From NCBI GenBank assembly GCA_945897765.1, contig CAMDGP010000115.1, positions 1 to 6,999 of the forward strand: 6,999 nt of DNA. The letters run 5' to 3'. The notes under the pieces are model-generated. The model was not told the DNA's origin, did not search any database, and saw only the letters and a program-made list of their open reading frames with translations. Positions 6,998 through 6,999 of the stretch are shown here, piece after piece. Made by a program: the position numbers and the translations under genes. How positions within the stretch are numbered: position 1 is the stretch's first letter; each line of letters begins with the position of its first letter. This DNA comes from Chitinophaga pinensis (lineage in GTDB: Bacteria > Bacteroidota > Bacteroidia > Flavobacteriales_D > Crocinitomicaceae).

Positions 6998-6999
6998 CT

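Overview
The window is AT-rich and looks like a chromosomal segment from a Bacteroidota bacterium, most likely the Flavobacteriia/Flavobacteriales side. The sequence reasons are: none of the genes has a Shine-Dalgarno sequence before its start; there is a candidate promoter of the Bacteroidota type (TTG, about 22 bases, then a near match to TAnnTTTG); and the signal peptides and the OmpA/MotB-like domain have the form usual in that phylum. The placement is inferred from style, not from a database match.

Left part, bases 1-1194. A gene on the minus strand begins at 636 and runs off the left edge. It encodes the first 212 residues of a secreted protein with YCF48/BNR-like beta-propeller repeats. 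Behind its start, still on the minus strand, bases 640-1081 hold three protein-like open stretches in three different frames, two of them without a usable ATG. They look like debris of one or more broken genes. The last stretch stops only three bases before the start of the secreted-protein gene. No intact gene is visible between 637 and 1194.

Middle and right part, plus strand. A large AsmA-like membrane-anchored protein (1195-3858) belongs to the family linked to lipid transport and outer-membrane homeostasis. After a 142-base gap with a plausible promoter comes a two-gene unit with only 15 bases between the genes: an outer-membrane lipoprotein with a long coiled coil and a C-terminal OmpA-type peptidoglycan-binding domain (4001-4975), then a polytopic membrane protein resembling TMTC-type GT-C glycosyltransferases, with six 34-residue TPRs at its C-terminus (4991-6997, complete).

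Taken together, the three plus-strand genes are envelope functions: an inner-membrane-anchored AsmA protein, a lipoprotein that can tie the outer membrane to peptidoglycan, and a probable lipid-linked-sugar-dependent glycosyltransferase. Cotranscription of the last two raises the possibility that the enzyme modifies envelope or secreted proteins, but no substrate can be read from the sequence. I see no RNA gene, CRISPR array, complete insertion sequence or clearly novel system; the least explained part is the broken minus-strand stretch between 640 and 1081.
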